Assembly (NCBI GenBank): GCA_963784675.1
Contig: CAWASE010000006.1
Coordinates: forward strand, 1 to 64,000
Origin: SCTD01 sp963784675
GTDB lineage: Bacteria > Actinomycetota > Actinomycetes > Mycobacteriales > SCTD01
Reading direction: 5' to 3'
DNA length: 64,000 nt
Shown: piece by piece, positions 44,030-52,853 of the stretch
Layout of the letters: the number at the start of each line of letters is the position of its first letter
How positions within the stretch are numbered: the first letter of the stretch is position 1
Made by a program: the position numbers and the translations under genes
The notes under the pieces: generated by a model
Seen by the model: only the letters and a program-made list of their open reading frames with translations
What the model was told of the DNA's origin: nothing
Database searches by the model: none

Positions 44030-45271
44030 GGACCGATCACGATCTTGGTCGAGTCGGGAGCCAGCTGCGAGCGGAACAGGTCACCGGGGCACAGCCCCTG
44101 CAGCGCACCGGGGTTCGGGGTCACGCCGAGGATCCCGGGCAGCGCCTCGCGGGATGCCGAGCGGGTTGTCGACGACGTTCTGGACGGTCTTGGCAGGATC
44201 GAGCCCGAGCACGCCGGTGAGCAGACAGTTCAAGCGCTCGTTGGCGGTCTGGTCCGGGGAGACCGTCAAAGCGTCGCTGAGGTCGTCGACCAGGTCGATC
44301 GCGGCCGCCTTACAGGTGGGCTTGAGCCCGACGGCGTTGATGGTGGGGACGACGATCGGGTCCAGACCGAGCTCTGGCGGCAGCGTCACCGTCCCGCCGG
44401 TCTGACCGACCACGCCCTTGAGGTTGGCGAGCAGCTCCTGGATGTAGAACACGACCAGGGTCTGCGCGGGTGCGAGCTGGCTCGGAACCTGCGGCAGCAG
44501 CGGCTTGAAGCGGCGGCGGGAGGTGCTGACCGCCGTTGCCGTGGTGCCCGGGCCGTTGTTGAAGACGGAGTCGACCGGCCCGCGGGCGTTGTACGTCAGC
44601 TCGACCTGGACGCCGTTCTCCAGGAACGCCGGCAGCAGGTTCTGCACCGCGTTCTTGTACGGGTTCAACGTGTCCTGCACCATCTTGGTCACCGGGACGA
44701 CCGGCGCTGGCACGGGCACCACCACGGGTACCGGCAGGCCACCGGGCAGCGGCACCGGCAGCGGCACCGGCGGGTTCACCACGACCGGCAGCTGACCGAG
44801 GATCTTGTTGACGTCGACGGGTTGGGTGAGGTCGGGGACCAGACCCAGGATGTTGCTGACGCAGCCGGCGAACTCCGGCGACTTGGCGTAGGTCGCGTCG
44901 CAGGTGACGTTCGTGTTCGGGTTCAGCGTCGACAGGGTGTTGTCGATGCCGGCGGCCAGCTTCGCCGCGTTGCAGGCCAGACCGTTGCTGCCCAGGACGT
45001 CGGTGATCTGCGGGAAGGTCGGCAGGACCTGGTCGAGCTCGGGCGTGCCCGTCTGGATCAGGGCCAGGTTCGTGAGCGCGAGCGCGCTGGCTCCGGCGAG
45101 CGACCCGGCGTCGGCCGACCGCTGCATCTCGGACTGGACGCCGGAGCGCACGTAGGTGCCGAGGGCGAGCGCACTGACGGGAACCAGGGCGAACGCCACG
45201 ATGATGGCCGTGGCGACGGCGATGGCGCCGTGCTCACCGTCCGGACCGCGTCGCTGCAGTCGTCGTCGCAT
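44026..45271 (-). CDS. tadG: TadG-like protein (frameshift near C-terminus)
   Basis: About 414 residues. The N-terminal TadE/TadG-type segment GAIAVATAIIVAFALVPVSA is followed by a long extracytoplasmic region with a Pro/Val-rich stretch (LPVPVVVPVPAPVVPV). After NPLGIP near 44150 the frame shifts; the shifted frame gives EALPGILGVTPNPGALQGL and stops in an overlap with the next gene's GTG. ATG 45271 is chosen because GTG 45283 would sit inside the GGGGGG ribosome site. It is the first tad gene of the run. Confidence 0.82.
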
Positions 45272-45491
45272 GTGCGCGTCCACCCCCCTACCGTCGATCG
45301 TCGCCACAGCACGTGCACCTCGCTGCTCGGCAACGAGCAGGCGGGGAGGCCGGCCGCACCCCTCACCCACCAGGCTGCGGCCTCGCGTGGACGAACCTAC
45401 GCGCCACGCGTCACCGTGGGGTCGTTTCTACACAGGTTCTGGCACAGCCGGGGGCAAAGTGTGCAAACCGTGTCCTGAGCAGTCCGCGTCC

Positions 45492-46541
45492 TCAGACCAG
45501 CACGTCGACGGGTGCGTCCACGGGCGCCTCGTCCTCGTCCCGGTCGCGGCGTCGGCGCCAGAGCAGGAACAGCAGCAGGCCGAGCAGGACGAGCAGGATC
45601 AGACCGCCGGCCACCGGGATCACGACGCTCGGGTCCTGCGCCAGCGGCACGTCCCGGGCCTGCGCCGGCGTCCCGACGGTCGACGCGCCGGTCGGGAAGG
45701 TGAGGGTCGCCTCGGACGCCTTCTGCAGCGGTCCGCTGCGCAGCTGCAGCCGGGCGCGCCAGGGCCCCGCCGGCAGCTCCTTGGACAGGGCGACCGCGAC
45801 GTCGGCCGAGCGGCGGACACCTACGGTGCGGACGTCGACGGGGAACGGACCGGCCGACAGCCCGCCGGGGCCGTCGGACAGGGTGAGCGTGCCGGACAGG
45901 TCCAGCGCGCGCCCGCCCGTGTTCGTCACCTGCGCGGTCACCACGGGGGTGCCGTCGGCGCGCCGCTGCGGCGTCAGCGTCGAGACCTCGAAGTCGCTGG
46001 CCGGTTCGCCGCCGGTGCCGACGTCCAGGTAGATCCGCACCCCGACGCGGGAGGTGACGCCCAGCTGGCCGGCGGGTCCGGGCCGTCCCGGCAGCTCGGC
46101 CAGCACCGCGCCGTAGCGCTCGCCGACCGCGGCGTCGGACGGGACGGCGATCCGGACGGTGACGGTGCTGCGGCCCCCGGGCGTCCAGGGCGACCGTCGC
46201 GGGCGACACGGTGATCCAGTCGGTCAGCTCGTTGGTGGCCCGGCCCTCGCCGACGGCGAAGCCGTCCTGGACGACGTCCGCCGCGGCCGCGTAGACGTTG
46301 AGCCGGACGGCGGCGGCGGTGTCGTCGACGACCTCGATCCTGCGGGTCAGCGTCGTCCCGGGCTGCACGTGGTCGACGACGTAGATCCTGGCGCGGGGGT
46401 CGTCCCTGCGGTCGACGGGGCGTCCAGCAGCCGGATGCCGATGCCGGTGTCGGCTCCGGCGGGCTGCTGGGCCGCGGCGACGCCTGCGGGCAGCGGCGCC
46501 GCGAGCAGGACCGCCGCCAGCAGGGCTCGGGCGCGCGTCAT
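45492..46541 (-). pseudogene. DUF916-like membrane-anchored surface protein, frameshifted
   Basis: A signal peptide (RALLAAVLLAAPLPAGVAAA) is followed by GIGIRLLDAP. The frame shifts near 46420 to RARIYVVDHVQPGTTLTRRI and NELTDWITVSP, and shifts again near 46180 to RIAVPSDAAVGERYGAVLAE. It then has an Ig-like domain and a C-terminal TM (VIPVAGGLILLVLLGLLLFLLW) with a charged tail. This is the layout of DUF916 proteins (WxL-binding, peptidoglycan-associated). Both breaks are in C or G runs (CCCC, GGGGG). It stands between a WxL-like secreted protein gene and the tad genes on the same strand. Confidence 0.72.
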
Positions 46542-46597
46542 GCGGCCAGGATCGGCACGTGCACCGGATCCCTGTAGGAGAAGGCCCGGCCGCGCGG

Positions 46598-47161
46598 TCA
46601 GGCGACGGTCTGGGAGATGGTCCCGGTGTAGACGCCTGCGACGGCGGTCGCCGGGACCGCCACGCTGACCGTGGGGCTGTAGGTGACGGTGCCGCTGCCG
46701 ATCAGGCCGACGACGGTGCCGATCGTCGCGCCGCCGGTGCCGCCGATGCTGGCGGGGGTGACCGCGGTGGTCGGCACGAACAGCGACGTCAGGGTGCCGC
46801 CGGTCGCCGCGCCGGAGTAGCCGGTGGCGGCGCCCTTGGCGATGGTGGCGACGACGTTGTTGCCGGCGTCCTTCTGCACGAAGTCGCTCGCGGACATGGT
46901 GACCGTGACGTTGTGCAGCAGGCTCGCGCGGCCGTCGGTGACGGTGGTGGCGCCGAGGGCGGCGCTGACGACGGTGCCGGTGAGCGACAGCGCGCTGCCG
47001 GTCAGGGTGACCTCGGAGGTGGGAGCGGCGATGCTCAGCGCACCGGTGGTGGTGAGGGTGAACGTCACGGGGGTGTCGGCCGCCTGCGCCGGGGCGGCGA
47101 GCGCGAGGGCGCTGGTGGCGGCGGCGAGCGACAGAGCAGCAGCGGTACGCAGACGGGGCAT
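46598..47161 (-). CDS. secreted WxL-like beta-rich surface protein
   Basis: 187 residues. A signal peptide (TAAALSLAAATSALALAAPAQA) is followed by VTFTLTTTGALSIAAPTSEV and a Thr/Ser/Val-rich beta domain ending SVAVPATAVAGVYTGTISQT. The closing block G-x-Y-T-x-T-I resembles the end of WxL and related surface domains. The ATG follows GAAGGA. The DUF916-like gene is 56 bp downstream; DUF916 proteins are known to pair with WxL proteins on the surface of Firmicutes. The pairing in an actinobacterium is inferred from order and fold only. Confidence 0.7.
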   Translation of the reverse strand: MPRLRTAAALSLAAATSALALAAPAQAADTPVTFTLTTTGALSIAAPTSEVTLTGSALSLTGTVVSAALGATTVTDGRASLLHNVTVTMSASDFVQKDAGNNVVATIAKGAATGYSGAATGGTLTSLFVPTTAVTPASIGGTGGATIGTVVGLIGSGTVTYSPTVSVAVPATAVAGVYTGTISQTVA

Positions 47162-47376
47162 GGGACGGTCCTTCGGAAGTGACGGAGTGTTGCCGGTACT
47201 CCTGTTTCGGTCACGCAACGTCAGGTGTGCATAGCGAAAGATGACTATCTCTGCACTGGGCCGAACGGCCCCGTGCCCGCGCGCCGGCTGCGCGGCCGGC
47301 GCGAGCAGGGAGGGCGGCCGGCAGGGAGGGCGGCTCTCTCCGCGGCAGTCGGGATCCGCCCGCTCCCCGCCGTCGC

Positions 47377-47400
47377 ACGGGGCCGTTCCCGACCCTCGCG
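47377..47400. repeat. interspersed repeat, copy 1
   Basis: A 24-mer starting ACGGGGCCGTTCCCGACC and ending CTCGCG recurs identically at 48475-48498. The two copies bracket the DUF559-like gene. The surrounding 47162-47470 stretch (309 bp, upstream of two divergent genes) holds this repeat and other GC-rich inverted segments, and I see no gene in it. Confidence 0.75.
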
Positions 47401-47470
47401 CAGGGGGGACGCGCGAGGCAGGGCTGTTGACAACCGCTGCCGGGACCGCGCGAGCGCCCAGGATGCGACG

Positions 47471-48340
47471 GTGGTCTTTCTCGGGAGCGCGTCCGGCCTG
47501 ACGCGGCAGCGGTTGCGGGGCCGCGCCTACGTCCAGCTCTCGCGCGACCTGTACGTGGCCCGCGGGAGCGCGGTGACGCTCCGGGTCCGGACCGAGGCCG
47601 CGCTGCTGGCGATGCCCGACGCTGTCCCGTGCGGGCGCACCGCGGCGGCGCTGCTGCGGCTGCCCGTGGACGACGACGGCCTCGTCCACCTGGCGCGCGG
47701 GCGGGCGGCACCGCGCTCGGAGCGGCCCGGCGTCCGCGTGCACCGCACCCCGGTCGAGCCGGACGAGCAGCGCGTCGTGCAGGGGTTGGCCGTGGCGGCG
47801 GGGTCGCGGGCCTTCGTCGACCTCGCCGCCGTGCTCGGGCTGGAGGCGCTGGTGGCGCTGGGCGATGCGGTGGTCCGTCGGGACGGTGCCGCCGCCGTCG
47901 CTGCGGCCGTGGCCCGACGCACGCGCCGCCCGGGCCTGCCGCTCGCCCGCCGCGCGCTCAGCCTGCTGGACGGCGGCGCGGACTCCCCGGCCGAGACCCG
48001 GCTCCGGCTGCGGCTGCACGCCGCGGGCTTCACCGCGCTCCGCCACGGCACCGTCGTCCGGGACACCTGGGGTGGCTGGATCGCCGCACCTGATCTCGGC
48101 GACCCGCAGGCGAAGGTCGCGGTCCAGCACGACGGCGAGGTCCACGCCGACGGCGGCCGCCGGCAGCGTCACCACGACGTCCTGCGTGACGAGCTGACGC
48201 GGCAGTGCGGCTGGCAGGTCGTCGTGACGACGGCCGTGGACGACCGTCGCCCGCGGCAGGTCGTGGAGCGCGTGACGCATGCCTACCTGCGGGCCGCGCG
48301 CGAGCACGGTCCACAGGTGCTGCCCGCCTTCCTGCGCTGA
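47471..48340 (+). CDS. DUF559-like / PD-(D/E)XK-fold protein
   Basis: About 289 residues. An N-terminal part resembles AbiEi-type winged-helix proteins (RGRAYVQLSRDLYVARGSAVT, GRTAAALLRLP). The C-terminal part resembles the Vsr-like DUF559 domain: DSPAETRLRLRLHAAGF, then DLGDPQAKVAVQHDGEVHAD and LRDELTRQCGWQVVVTTA. Conserved acidic residues and Gln fit a nuclease fold, but activity is unproven. Such proteins are numerous in actinobacteria and sometimes called antitoxin-like. The start is uncertain; GTG 47471 precedes the first domain-like residues. Confidence 0.75.
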   Translation: MVFLGSASGLTRQRLRGRAYVQLSRDLYVARGSAVTLRVRTEAALLAMPDAVPCGRTAAALLRLPVDDDGLVHLARGRAAPRSERPGVRVHRTPVEPDEQRVVQGLAVAAGSRAFVDLAAVLGLEALVALGDAVVRRDGAAAVAAAVARRTRRPGLPLARRALSLLDGGADSPAETRLRLRLHAAGFTALRHGTVVRDTWGGWIAAPDLGDPQAKVAVQHDGEVHADGGRRQRHHDVLRDELTRQCGWQVVVTTAVDDRRPRQVVERVTHAYLRAAREHGPQVLPAFLR

Positions 48341-48436
48341 TCGCGTCCCGGGCCTGCCGGGGGCCCGAGCCCGCGAGGGCCGGGGGCGGCGGGGGCCCGT
48401 CGACGGTCGGGGCGGAGTCGGCGGGGGCGCGGCGTC

Positions 48437-48498
48437 CGCGAGGGTCGGGTTCCGCCCCGCTTGCTGGTCGGCGAACGGGGCCGTTCCCGACCCTCGCG
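48437..48498. repeat. interspersed repeat, copy 2, forming a hairpin
   Basis: CGCGAGGGTCGGG (48437-48449) is the reverse complement of CCCGACCCTCGCG (48486-48498), separated by 36 bases. The right arm is part of the 24-mer shared with 47377-47400. It lies 97 bp after the DUF559-like stop and may act as terminator or as a REP-like mobile palindrome. Confidence 0.7.
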
Positions 48499-48579
48499 GT
48501 GGTGGTGGCGCACGGGGGTGGGGCCTGCGGGGGTGGTGCTCGCGGGGGTGGTGGCTTGGCGCAGGTCCGCGGTCTGGCG

Positions 48580-48942
48580 TCAGTAGACGAGCGCCTGCGC
48601 CCCGTCGGCCAGGGACTCCGCGACGAACACGGCCGCGCCGGCGAGCCGGATCCCGGGCAGCAGGTCGCCGGCGCCGAGCCCGCGGCGGGCGGCGCACTGG
48701 GTGCAGAGGGTGAGCGTGCCGCCGGCGAGCACGGCGTCGCGCAGCTCGAACAGCGGCGCGCTGTGCGCGAGCTCGAACGCCTCGGCGCGGCCGGGCACGG
48801 CGAACCAGGACGCCTCCCCGGTCAGCCACAGGCTCGTCGCGACCCCGGAGGCGACGGCGACCGCGCTGACGGTGAAGGCCTGCGCGCACCGCTCCGCGGC
48901 CTCGGCGCCTGCGGTGAGCTTGACGACCAGCGACCTGTCCAC
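48580..48942 (-). CDS. DsrE-family protein
   Basis: 120 residues. VVKLTAGAEAAERCAQAFTVS begins the DsrE/DsrF-type alpha/beta fold, GVATSLWLTGEASWF follows, and TLCTQCAARRGL carries two Cys that could accept persulfide sulfur. GTG start. It is transcribed away from the small membrane protein gene on its right. A role in sulfur relay is possible but only by family resemblance. Confidence 0.8.
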   Translation of the reverse strand: MDRSLVVKLTAGAEAAERCAQAFTVSAVAVASGVATSLWLTGEASWFAVPGRAEAFELAHSAPLFELRDAVLAGGTLTLCTQCAARRGLGAGDLLPGIRLAGAAVFVAESLADGAQALVY

Positions 48943-49105
48943 GCCGGACAGTCTGCGCCTCGCGGCGACGTTGCGGTAGGCGGCCCAGGCGGCAGCGCCG
49001 CGGTCGCGGCCGGACGGTAGGCTTCGGCACCTGCCCGGTGCTGCACCGCGGCTCCCGACGGTCCGGTGCTGCCGGCCGCCGTCCTGACAGGAAGGCCCGC
49101 CCGCG

Positions 49106-49207
49106 GTGCTCGAGCTCTTCTACACCGGCCTGCTCGTGGCGGCCTTCGCCTTCATCGGCTGGTTCAGCATCTATGTCGTCTACAAGCTGTACCAGGGCCA
49201 GCGCTGA
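49106..49207 (+). CDS. 33-residue single-pass membrane protein
   Basis: A short ORF. The product reads LELFYTGLLVAAFAFIGWFS followed by IYVVYKLYQGQR: one TM helix with a basic C-terminus. GGAAGG lies 10 bp upstream. Codon use is fully GC3-biased. The esterase gene starts 7 bp after its stop, so it is probably translated from the same mRNA. Conserved small membrane proteins of this look occur in other actinobacteria, to my memory. Function unknown. Confidence 0.72.
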   Translation: MLELFYTGLLVAAFAFIGWFSIYVVYKLYQGQR

Positions 49208-49214
49208 CCTTCCG

Positions 49215-50285
49215 ATGCCTGGACCTCGCCCGCTCCGTCGCCTGCGGGTCAGCCGCCTGCCGCTGACCGTCGGCATCGCGGCCCTCGCGGTGCTCGCGGG
49301 GGGCCTGACGACGGTGGCGACGGGGCAGCCGGTCGACGTCCGGCCGCTCGCAGCCGCAGCAGGTGCGGTCGGCGGTGGCGAGGCACGCGAGTCCCCGACC
49401 CTGCTGGCTGGCGAGGACGCGGACGCCGTCGGCCTCGGCACGGTCGTGTCGCTGCGCGCGACGCCGCTCGGCGTGACGTCGCCGGCTGCCGCGCAGGCCG
49501 CGGCCGCCGCCGTCACCGCGCGACGGACGGCGGCCCCCGGCGGCCAGGCGCAGCGTCTGACGGCCCGCCCAGGCTTCACCGAGACCTTCCCGACGTCGCA
49601 GTTCCACGGCGGGCTGAACCGCACCGTCACCCTGCACGTGCCCGCCGGGCTGCTGGCGCCGGCCCCGCTGGTGCTCGCGCTGCACGCCCACGCGCAGGAC
49701 ACCGACGCCGTCCGCACGTACACCCGGCTGGAGAAGCTGGCCGACAAGGAGGGCTTCGTCGTCGCCTTCCCGAGCGGCGCGAGCGGCTCCTGGAACGGCG
49801 GCACCTGCTGCTTCCCGGGCAGCGACGAGAACGTCGACGACGTCGCCTACCTCGACGAGGTGCTGACGCTGGTGCAGCAGCGGGTGCTCGTCGACCCCAA
49901 CCGCATCTCGATCACGGGCGGGTCCAACGGCGCCATGATGGCGCTGCGCTACGCCTGCGCCCGGCCGCTGGTGGTCTCCGCCGTCGCGGTGGTGGCGGGG
50001 GTCTACGTCGCCCCGTGCACCCCCAAACGGGCCACGCCGGTGCTCGAGCTGCACGGCGCGCGCGACAACGTCATCCCGCTGCTGGGGGGCTACAACAAGC
50101 CGCTGAAGGTCACCTTCCCGCCAGTGAGCGCGTCGCTCGAGCCGTTCCGCAAGGCCGGCAGCGACGTCAAGATCGTCATCGTGCCCGGCGCCGGGCACAC
50201 CTGGATGACGCGTGATGCGCACGGGGTTGACGCGACCGAGCAGGTGTGGGACTGGCTGCGCGACCATCCGTTGCTGTCGGCGTGA
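49215..50285 (+). CDS. LpqC/PHB-depolymerase-like secreted esterase
   Basis: 356 residues. The N-terminal signal/anchor (LPLTVGIAALAVLAGGLTTV) is followed by an Ala-rich linker and an alpha/beta-hydrolase domain of the poly(3-hydroxybutyrate) depolymerase/LpqC group. RTVTLHVPAGLLAPAPLVLA opens the domain, ITGGSNGAMMALRYA holds the nucleophile Ser in G-x-S-x-G, ATPVLELHGARDNVIPL the acidic residue and PGAGHTWM the His. It probably hydrolyses an extracellular ester or carbohydrate ester. Confidence 0.87.
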   Translation: MPGPRPLRRLRVSRLPLTVGIAALAVLAGGLTTVATGQPVDVRPLAAAAGAVGGGEARESPTLLAGEDADAVGLGTVVSLRATPLGVTSPAAAQAAAAAVTARRTAAPGGQAQRLTARPGFTETFPTSQFHGGLNRTVTLHVPAGLLAPAPLVLALHAHAQDTDAVRTYTRLEKLADKEGFVVAFPSGASGSWNGGTCCFPGSDENVDDVAYLDEVLTLVQQRVLVDPNRISITGGSNGAMMALRYACARPLVVSAVAVVAGVYVAPCTPKRATPVLELHGARDNVIPLLGGYNKPLKVTFPPVSASLEPFRKAGSDVKIVIVPGAGHTWMTRDAHGVDATEQVWDWLRDHPLLSA

Positions 50286-50307
50286 TGGCTGACCGGGCCC
50301 GCGTGCG

Positions 50308-50700
50308 ATGACGGGTGAGCTGCTGTCGTACGGCGCGACGCTGGTGGGCGTGCTGTTCGGCTTCATCTTCGTGCCCGTCGCGACCGTGCTCGTCCTGGTG
50401 CGGCTGGCCGGCGCGCTGGCGGCGCGCCGTGCGCACCCGGCCGCGAGCTCGCGTCCGCAGGAGCCGGCGCGCGACGGCGCCGCGGAGGAGTGGCGACGCT
50501 GCAACCACTGCAAGCGTCGTTGGTGGGGGGTCGAGGGGTCCGATCTGCCGAAGCGCGAGGTGCAGCGGCGGCGTCGCGCGCGGCAGGCGGCGCGCGCGGA
50601 GGGCACGACGGCCGAGTGGGCGCGACCCCAGGGTTGGACCCGCTGCCCGACCTGCCTGTCGAAGGACGTACGGACCTCGGTCGGCCGTCGCGTGCCCTGA
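50308..50700 (+). CDS. small membrane protein with zinc-ribbon-like cysteines
   Basis: 130 residues. A TM segment (LLSYGATLVGVLFGFIFVPVATVLVLVRL region) is followed by a basic cytoplasmic part with CNHCKRRWWG and CPTCLSKDV. Two C-x-x-C pairs about 50 residues apart make a zinc ribbon likely. I do not recognise a named family. It lies 22 bp after the esterase gene and may belong to its transcript. Confidence 0.7.
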   Translation: MTGELLSYGATLVGVLFGFIFVPVATVLVLVRLAGALAARRAHPAASSRPQEPARDGAAEEWRRCNHCKRRWWGVEGSDLPKREVQRRRRARQAARAEGTTAEWARPQGWTRCPTCLSKDVRTSVGRRVP

Positions 50701-50761
50701 CCTCATGGGGTTCTGGCAGCCAAAACCGCTACAGGTAGGGCCAATCGATCTTGCCAGCGGG

Positions 50762-50790
50762 GTGACAAGTTGCCTCGTCCGCGCTACCTT
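50762..50790 (+). promoter_or_regulatory. probable housekeeping-type promoter
   Basis: GTGACA (50762-50767), a 17-bp spacer, and TACCTT (50785-50790). Start of transcription would fall about 35-40 bp before the small ORF at 50834. Confidence 0.5.
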
Positions 50791-50833
50791 CGCCGCCGGT
50801 CGACCCGCGGGGGTCTGAGGTACGGAGCTGTAG

Positions 50834-51016
50834 ATGTTGGATCTGTCGCCACTCGAGTCTTCCGTGGTGCTCGTCCGAGACTCCGACCAGCCACGGCGCA
50901 GGCGACTGGACGACCCTCGGCTCGACGACCCGCGGCGTCACGACGAACGGCTGCGGCAGCAGCGGTTGCGGGAGGCGTCCGCGGTTCCGGCGTCGCGGAG
51001 CGCCGCGAGCCGGTAG
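50834..51016 (+). CDS. small Arg/Asp-rich hypothetical protein
   Basis: 60 residues, LSPLESSVVLVRDSDQPRRR then an Asp-Arg-rich stretch (LDDPRLDDPRRHDERLRQQR). A GGAG-like site and a promoter-like sequence precede it. No domain is recognised, and the composition is low-complexity, so it could be spurious. It stands just ahead of the acyl-CoA dehydrogenase gene. Confidence 0.38.
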   Translation: MLDLSPLESSVVLVRDSDQPRRRRLDDPRLDDPRRHDERLRQQRLREASAVPASRSAASR

Positions 51017-51072
51017 GTGGTGCCGGGCACTGCTCGGAGCGCGCCGAGTGAACCGCGGTTAGCCTGCGCGCC

Positions 51073-52207
51073 ATGGACTTCTCCATCAGCGCGGAACAGC
51101 AGGCCCTCTACGCCTCGATGAAGCGGCTCGCTGCCGAGGTGATCGCGCCCGGGGCGGCCGAGCGTGACCGGGACGGCCGCTGGGACCCCGACGTCTGGAA
51201 GCAGCTGGCTGCCGCAGGCGTGGCCGGCATGCCGATCCCGGAGGAGCACGGCGGTTCCGGCGGCTCGATCCTGGACTGCTGCCTGGTGAACGAAGCGCTC
51301 GCCGAGGGCGGGCTCGACGGCGGGTTCGGCCTGTCGCTCGGCGCGCACTGGGTGATCGGCAGCGTCCCGATCTGGCTGCACGGGACGCCGCAGCTGCAGC
51401 AGCGCTGGCTGCCCGGCCTGTGCGACGGCTCGCTGATCGGCGCCTGGGCGTCCACCGAGCCCGAGGCCGGCAGCGACGCGGCGGCGATCCGCACCACGGC
51501 GGTGCGCGACGGCGACGACTTCGTCCTGAACGGCACGAAGATCTTCATCACCAACGGGCCGATCGCCGACGTCTGCACGGTGCTGGCCAAGACCGACCGC
51601 GGCCCGACGGCGTTCGTCGTCGACACCACCACGCCGGGCTTCGTCGTCGGGCGCGAGCTGGACAAGATGGGCTGCCGCTCCTCACCGACCGCCGAGATCC
51701 ACCTGCAGGACTGCCGGGTGCCGGCCGACGTCGATCCTGAGCGTGGAGGGCGAGGCGCTGTGGCGGGTGGCGTTCGAGTGCTTCGACTGGGAGCGCACCG
51801 TCATGATGGCCGCGACGATCGGCGGCATGCGGGCCACCATCGACGGCGCGATCGCCTACGCCAAGCAGCGCGAGCAGTTCGGCAAGCCGATCGCGCACTT
51901 CCAGGTGATCGCGCACAAGATCGCCGACATGGAGATCAGCTACCAGGCGTGCCGCAACGCCGTCTACAAGGCCGCCTGGCTCAAGGAGAACGGCCAGGAG
52001 CACACGCTGGAGGCCAGCATCGCCAAGGCCATGACCGGCCGGCTGGCGGTCGAGAACGCGCTGGAGGCGATCCAGATCCACGGCGGCTACGGCTACCTGC
52101 GCGACTTCCCCGCCGAGCGCGCGCTGCGCGACGCCAAGCTCACCAGCATCGGCGGCGGCACCACCGAGATCCAGAAGATGATCATCAGCCGTCTGCTGCT
52201 GGCATGA
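51073..52207 (+). CDS. acyl-CoA dehydrogenase (frameshifted)
   Basis: About 378 residues after bridging one frameshift near 51731. The N-terminal half has DFSISAEQQALYASMKRLA, the flavin-binding WASTEPEAGSDAAAIRT and FITNGPIADVCTVLAKTD. After CRVPAD the reading moves frame to ILSVEGEALWRVAFECFDWE and the C-terminal helical domain (AIAYAKQREQFGKPIAHFQV), ending YLRDFPAERALRDAKLT and IGGGTTEIQKMIISRLL. It oxidises an acyl-CoA to the 2-enoyl-CoA with FAD. The following gene starts inside its stop (ATGA), suggesting an intact gene in the cell. Confidence 0.86.
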
Positions 52208-52707
52208 GCGACGAGACCCCGCCGCTGCACGAGCGGCTCGAGCACCTGGCGTTCCTCGTCGGCAGCTGGCGCGGCCTCGGCGTCGTCGGCTACCCGACGA
52301 TCACCGAGCAGCGCTACGAGCAGGAGGTCGTCTTCGCCCACGACGGCCGCCCGTTCCTGGCCTACGAGAGCCGGGCCTGGATCCTGGACGACGCCGGCGA
52401 GCGGGTGCGGCCCGCCGCCCGCGAGAGCGGCTTCTGGCGGCCGGGCGCGGCAGCCGCGCGACGTCGAGGTGCTGCTGGCCCACCCGACCGGCATCGTCGA
52501 GGTCTACGTCGGCGAGGTGGTCTTCCACAAGATCGAGCTGCGCACCGACGTCGTCGCGCGCACCGACACCGCCAAGCCGTCACCGCGATGCACCGGCTGT
52601 ACGGCCTGGTGGAGGGCCGCGACCTGGCCTACGCGGTCGACATGGCGGCGGTCGGCGAGCACCTGCAGCCACATCTGTGTGCCCGGCTGAGCCCGGTGGA
52701 TCGGTGA
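52204..52707 (+). pseudogene. nitrobindin-like heme-binding beta-barrel protein, frameshifted
   Basis: The N-terminus LEHLAFLVGSWRGLGVVGYP contains the G-x-W-x-G-x-G signature of nitrobindin (DUF1794/THAP4-like), followed by ITEQRYEQEVVFAHDG. Two frameshifts follow: near 52445, into RDVEVLLAHPTGIVEVYVGE, and near 52575, into VTAMHRLYGLVEGRDLAYAV. The protein ends LCARLSPVDR. About 165 residues overall. Family members bind heme and scavenge nitric oxide or peroxynitrite. It is coupled to the acyl-CoA dehydrogenase by a 4-bp overlap. Confidence 0.78.
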
Positions 52708-52740
52708 GTGACTCCTGGCAAGATCTTTTCGCTATAGGGG

Positions 52741-52769
52741 TGGACTTCGGAGGACGCCTGCGCTAGGTT
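52741..52769 (+). promoter_or_regulatory. probable promoter of the secreted-protein gene
   Basis: TGGACT (52741-52746), a 17-bp spacer and TAGGTT (52764-52769), 84 bp upstream of the GTG at 52854. Confidence 0.5.
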
Positions 52770-52853
52770 GCCGCGTTGACATCTTCCGGTCCCAGCGCGT
52801 TGTCGGGCGTTGGTTCGACGCCTCGTTCGCCACAAGCCCCACGGAGAGCCCTC

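Noticed and set aside
50701..50833. Possible riboswitch before the small ORF
   Set aside because: No conserved riboswitch core or strong stem pattern that I could recognise; only a promoter is supported.
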